5,919 nt of DNA from an uncultured beta proteobacterium (lineage in GTDB: Bacteria > Pseudomonadota > Gammaproteobacteria > Burkholderiales > Burkholderiaceae), in the NCBI GenBank assembly GCA_903909925.1, contig CAIVXR010000082.1, positions 1 to 5,919 of the forward strand. The letters are read 5' to 3'. This document shows positions 4,904-5,919 of this stretch, in pieces. The position numbers were made by a program, and so were the translations under genes. Positions within the stretch are counted from its first letter, which is position 1. Each line of letters starts with the position of its first letter. A model generated the notes under the pieces. The model saw only the letters and a program-made list of their open reading frames with translations. It made no database searches and had not been told where the DNA came from.

Positions 4904-5919
4904 ATGAGTAATGTCACTTTAGGCTTGTATTTTGCCTTAGCGTGTGGTGTCCTGGCCGTGATTTACGGTTTTGTGATGCGCAGCTGGATTTTGAAGCAAA
5001 GTACGGGCAACGCCAAAATGCAGGAGATTGCAGAGGCAATTCAGCAGGGCGCTGCCGCTTATTTATCACGTCAATATAAAACGATTGCTGTTGTTGGGGT
5101 GATTCTCACTATCCTCATGGCGCTCTTCTTAGACTTCGCAACTGCGATTGGCTTTGTAGTTGGGGCAGTGCTATCTGGAGCATGTGGCTTTATTGGTATG
5201 AATGTTTCAGTACGTGCCAATGTGCGAACAGCCCAAGCAGCTACTGTAGGCATGAACGAAGCACTCAATGTGGCATTTAAAGGCGGCGCAATTACTGGCA
5301 TGCTAGTAGTTGGCCTTGGCCTCTTAGGTGTCGGCTTGTTCTTCATGTTCCTCGTTTCCATTGGCGCAGGACAGGATCTTTCTGCTGTATTACATCCATT
5401 GATTGGTTTGGCATTTGGTTCATCATTAATTTCGATCTTTGCGCGTCTTGGTGGCGGTATCTTCACTAAAGGTGCAGACGTTGGTGCTGACTTGGTTGGT
5501 AAAGTAGAAGCGGGTATTCCTGAAGATGACCCTCGTAATCCAGCTGTGATTGCTGATAACGTTGGCGATAACGTCGGTGACTGCGCTGGTATGGCAGCAG
5601 ACCTCTTCGAAACTTATGCTGTGACATTGATTGCAACGATGGTGCTAGGCTCCTTGATGGTCACTGGCGCACCAGTAGCTGCGATTATTTATCCATTGGT
5701 ATTGGGCGGAGTTTCCATCATCGCTTCTATCATTGGCTGCTCCTTTGTAAAAGCAACGCCTGGTATGAAGAATGTGATGCCAGCCCTATATAAGGGCTTA
5801 ATCATTGCTGGTGGTTTGTCATTGGTAGCGTTCTACTTTGTAACAAACTTCATCATGCCCGATGATGCTTTAGGTATTCCTGGTAGCCAGTGGCGTTTAT
5901 TTGGCTCTACAGTAGTAGG
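4904..5919 (+). CDS. hppA: Membrane-bound proton (or sodium)-translocating pyrophosphatase, N-terminal half (runs off the right edge)
   Basis: The frame is open from ATG 4904 to the window end (338 complete codons), roughly half of the family's usual 650-700 residues and 16 membrane helices. It begins MSNVTLGLYFALACGVLAV. Hydrophobic helices follow at about 5-25, 61-77, 80-99 and 125-150, and more later. The PPi/Mg-binding signature is clear: FTKGADVGADLVGKVE (187-202) with D192, D196 and K200, then IPEDDPRNP (205-213) and DNVGDNVGDCAGMAADLFETY (218-238). The enzyme couples PPi hydrolysis to ion export across the cytoplasmic membrane. The sequence resembles the Rhodospirillum rubrum type H+-PPase as I remember it, so H+ is the likelier ion. 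The residue that decides K+ dependence lies beyond the window. It is divergent from ppa, the soluble PPase gene. The start is supported by AGGGAG upstream. Confidence 0.95.
   Translation, partial: MSNVTLGLYFALACGVLAVIYGFVMRSWILKQSTGNAKMQEIAEAIQQGAAAYLSRQYKTIAVVGVILTILMALFLDFATAIGFVVGAVLSGACGFIGMNVSVRANVRTAQAATVGMNEALNVAFKGGAITGMLVVGLGLLGVGLFFMFLVSIGAGQDLSAVLHPLIGLAFGSSLISIFARLGGGIFTKGADVGADLVGKVEAGIPEDDPRNPAVIADNVGDNVGDCAGMAADLFETYAVTLIATMVLGSLMVTGAPVAAIIYPLVLGGVSIIASIIGCSFVKATPGMKNVMPALYKGLIIAGGLSLVAFYFVTNFIMPDDALGIPGSQWRLFGSTVV

Noticed and set aside
5071..5466. Open frame of 131 codons on the minus strand
   Set aside because: It lies wholly antisense to hppA, whose plus-strand frame matches the family without a break. 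The antisense product is Pro/Ala/Thr-rich with no recognisable domain.
5543..5582. Internal repeat GATAACGT-GGCGATAACGT in hppA
   Set aside because: It encodes DNVGDNVGD, the conserved PPi/metal-binding repeat of all membrane PPases.
5782..5798. Inverted repeat AGCCCT-ATATA-AGGGCT
   Set aside because: It is within hppA coding sequence encoding a conserved-looking PALYKGL loop, with no T tract and no reason for a regulatory role there.
5807..5814. GCTGGTGG, identical to the E. coli Chi site
   Set aside because: A single 8-mer in coding DNA is expected by chance, and the Chi sequence of this lineage is not known to be the same.

Overview
The window reads as chromosomal core DNA from a betaproteobacterium of moderate GC content. 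The protein sequences (PII, soluble pyrophosphatase, glutamine-dependent NAD synthetase, H+-PPase) and the compact layout fit a Burkholderiaceae lineage such as freshwater Polynucleobacter. That genus-level placement is inference from remembered protein style; no search was run. I see no IS element, phage gene, CRISPR array, tRNA or rRNA.

Layout. Bases 1-116 hold the first 38 codons of ilvD (dihydroxy-acid dehydratase) on the minus strand. A 229-base divergent spacer with two perfect inverted repeats separates it from a FixJ-type response regulator (346-975, plus), which has no kinase beside it. A 335-residue membrane-anchored, RodZ-like helix-turn-helix protein follows (1085-2092, plus). It converges on a minus-strand cluster read ppa (4732-4199), nadE (4148-2529), glnB (2456-2118), with a hairpin at the convergent end. 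Divergently from ppa, across 171 bases with two more inverted repeats, starts hppA, a membrane pyrophosphatase (4904 to beyond 5919). It has no stop codon inside the window.

How the genes fit together. The right-hand two thirds of the window centre on pyrophosphate, NAD and nitrogen. Glutamine-dependent NAD synthetase consumes glutamine and ATP and releases AMP and pyrophosphate. The soluble pyrophosphatase encoded just upstream of it destroys pyrophosphate, and the divergent membrane pyrophosphatase uses pyrophosphate to pump ions. The PII protein encoded downstream senses 2-oxoglutarate, ATP and ADP and is known in another proteobacterium to control this class of NAD synthetase. The left-hand third (ilvD, response regulator, RodZ-like protein) shows no obvious shared pathway.

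No wholly new system is evident. The points most worth a second look are the ppa/hppA divergent junction with its two inverted repeats, the nadE-glnB linkage, the RodZ-like protein outside a recognisable rodZ context, and an octamer (AGCTAATA) recurring in the non-coding spacers.
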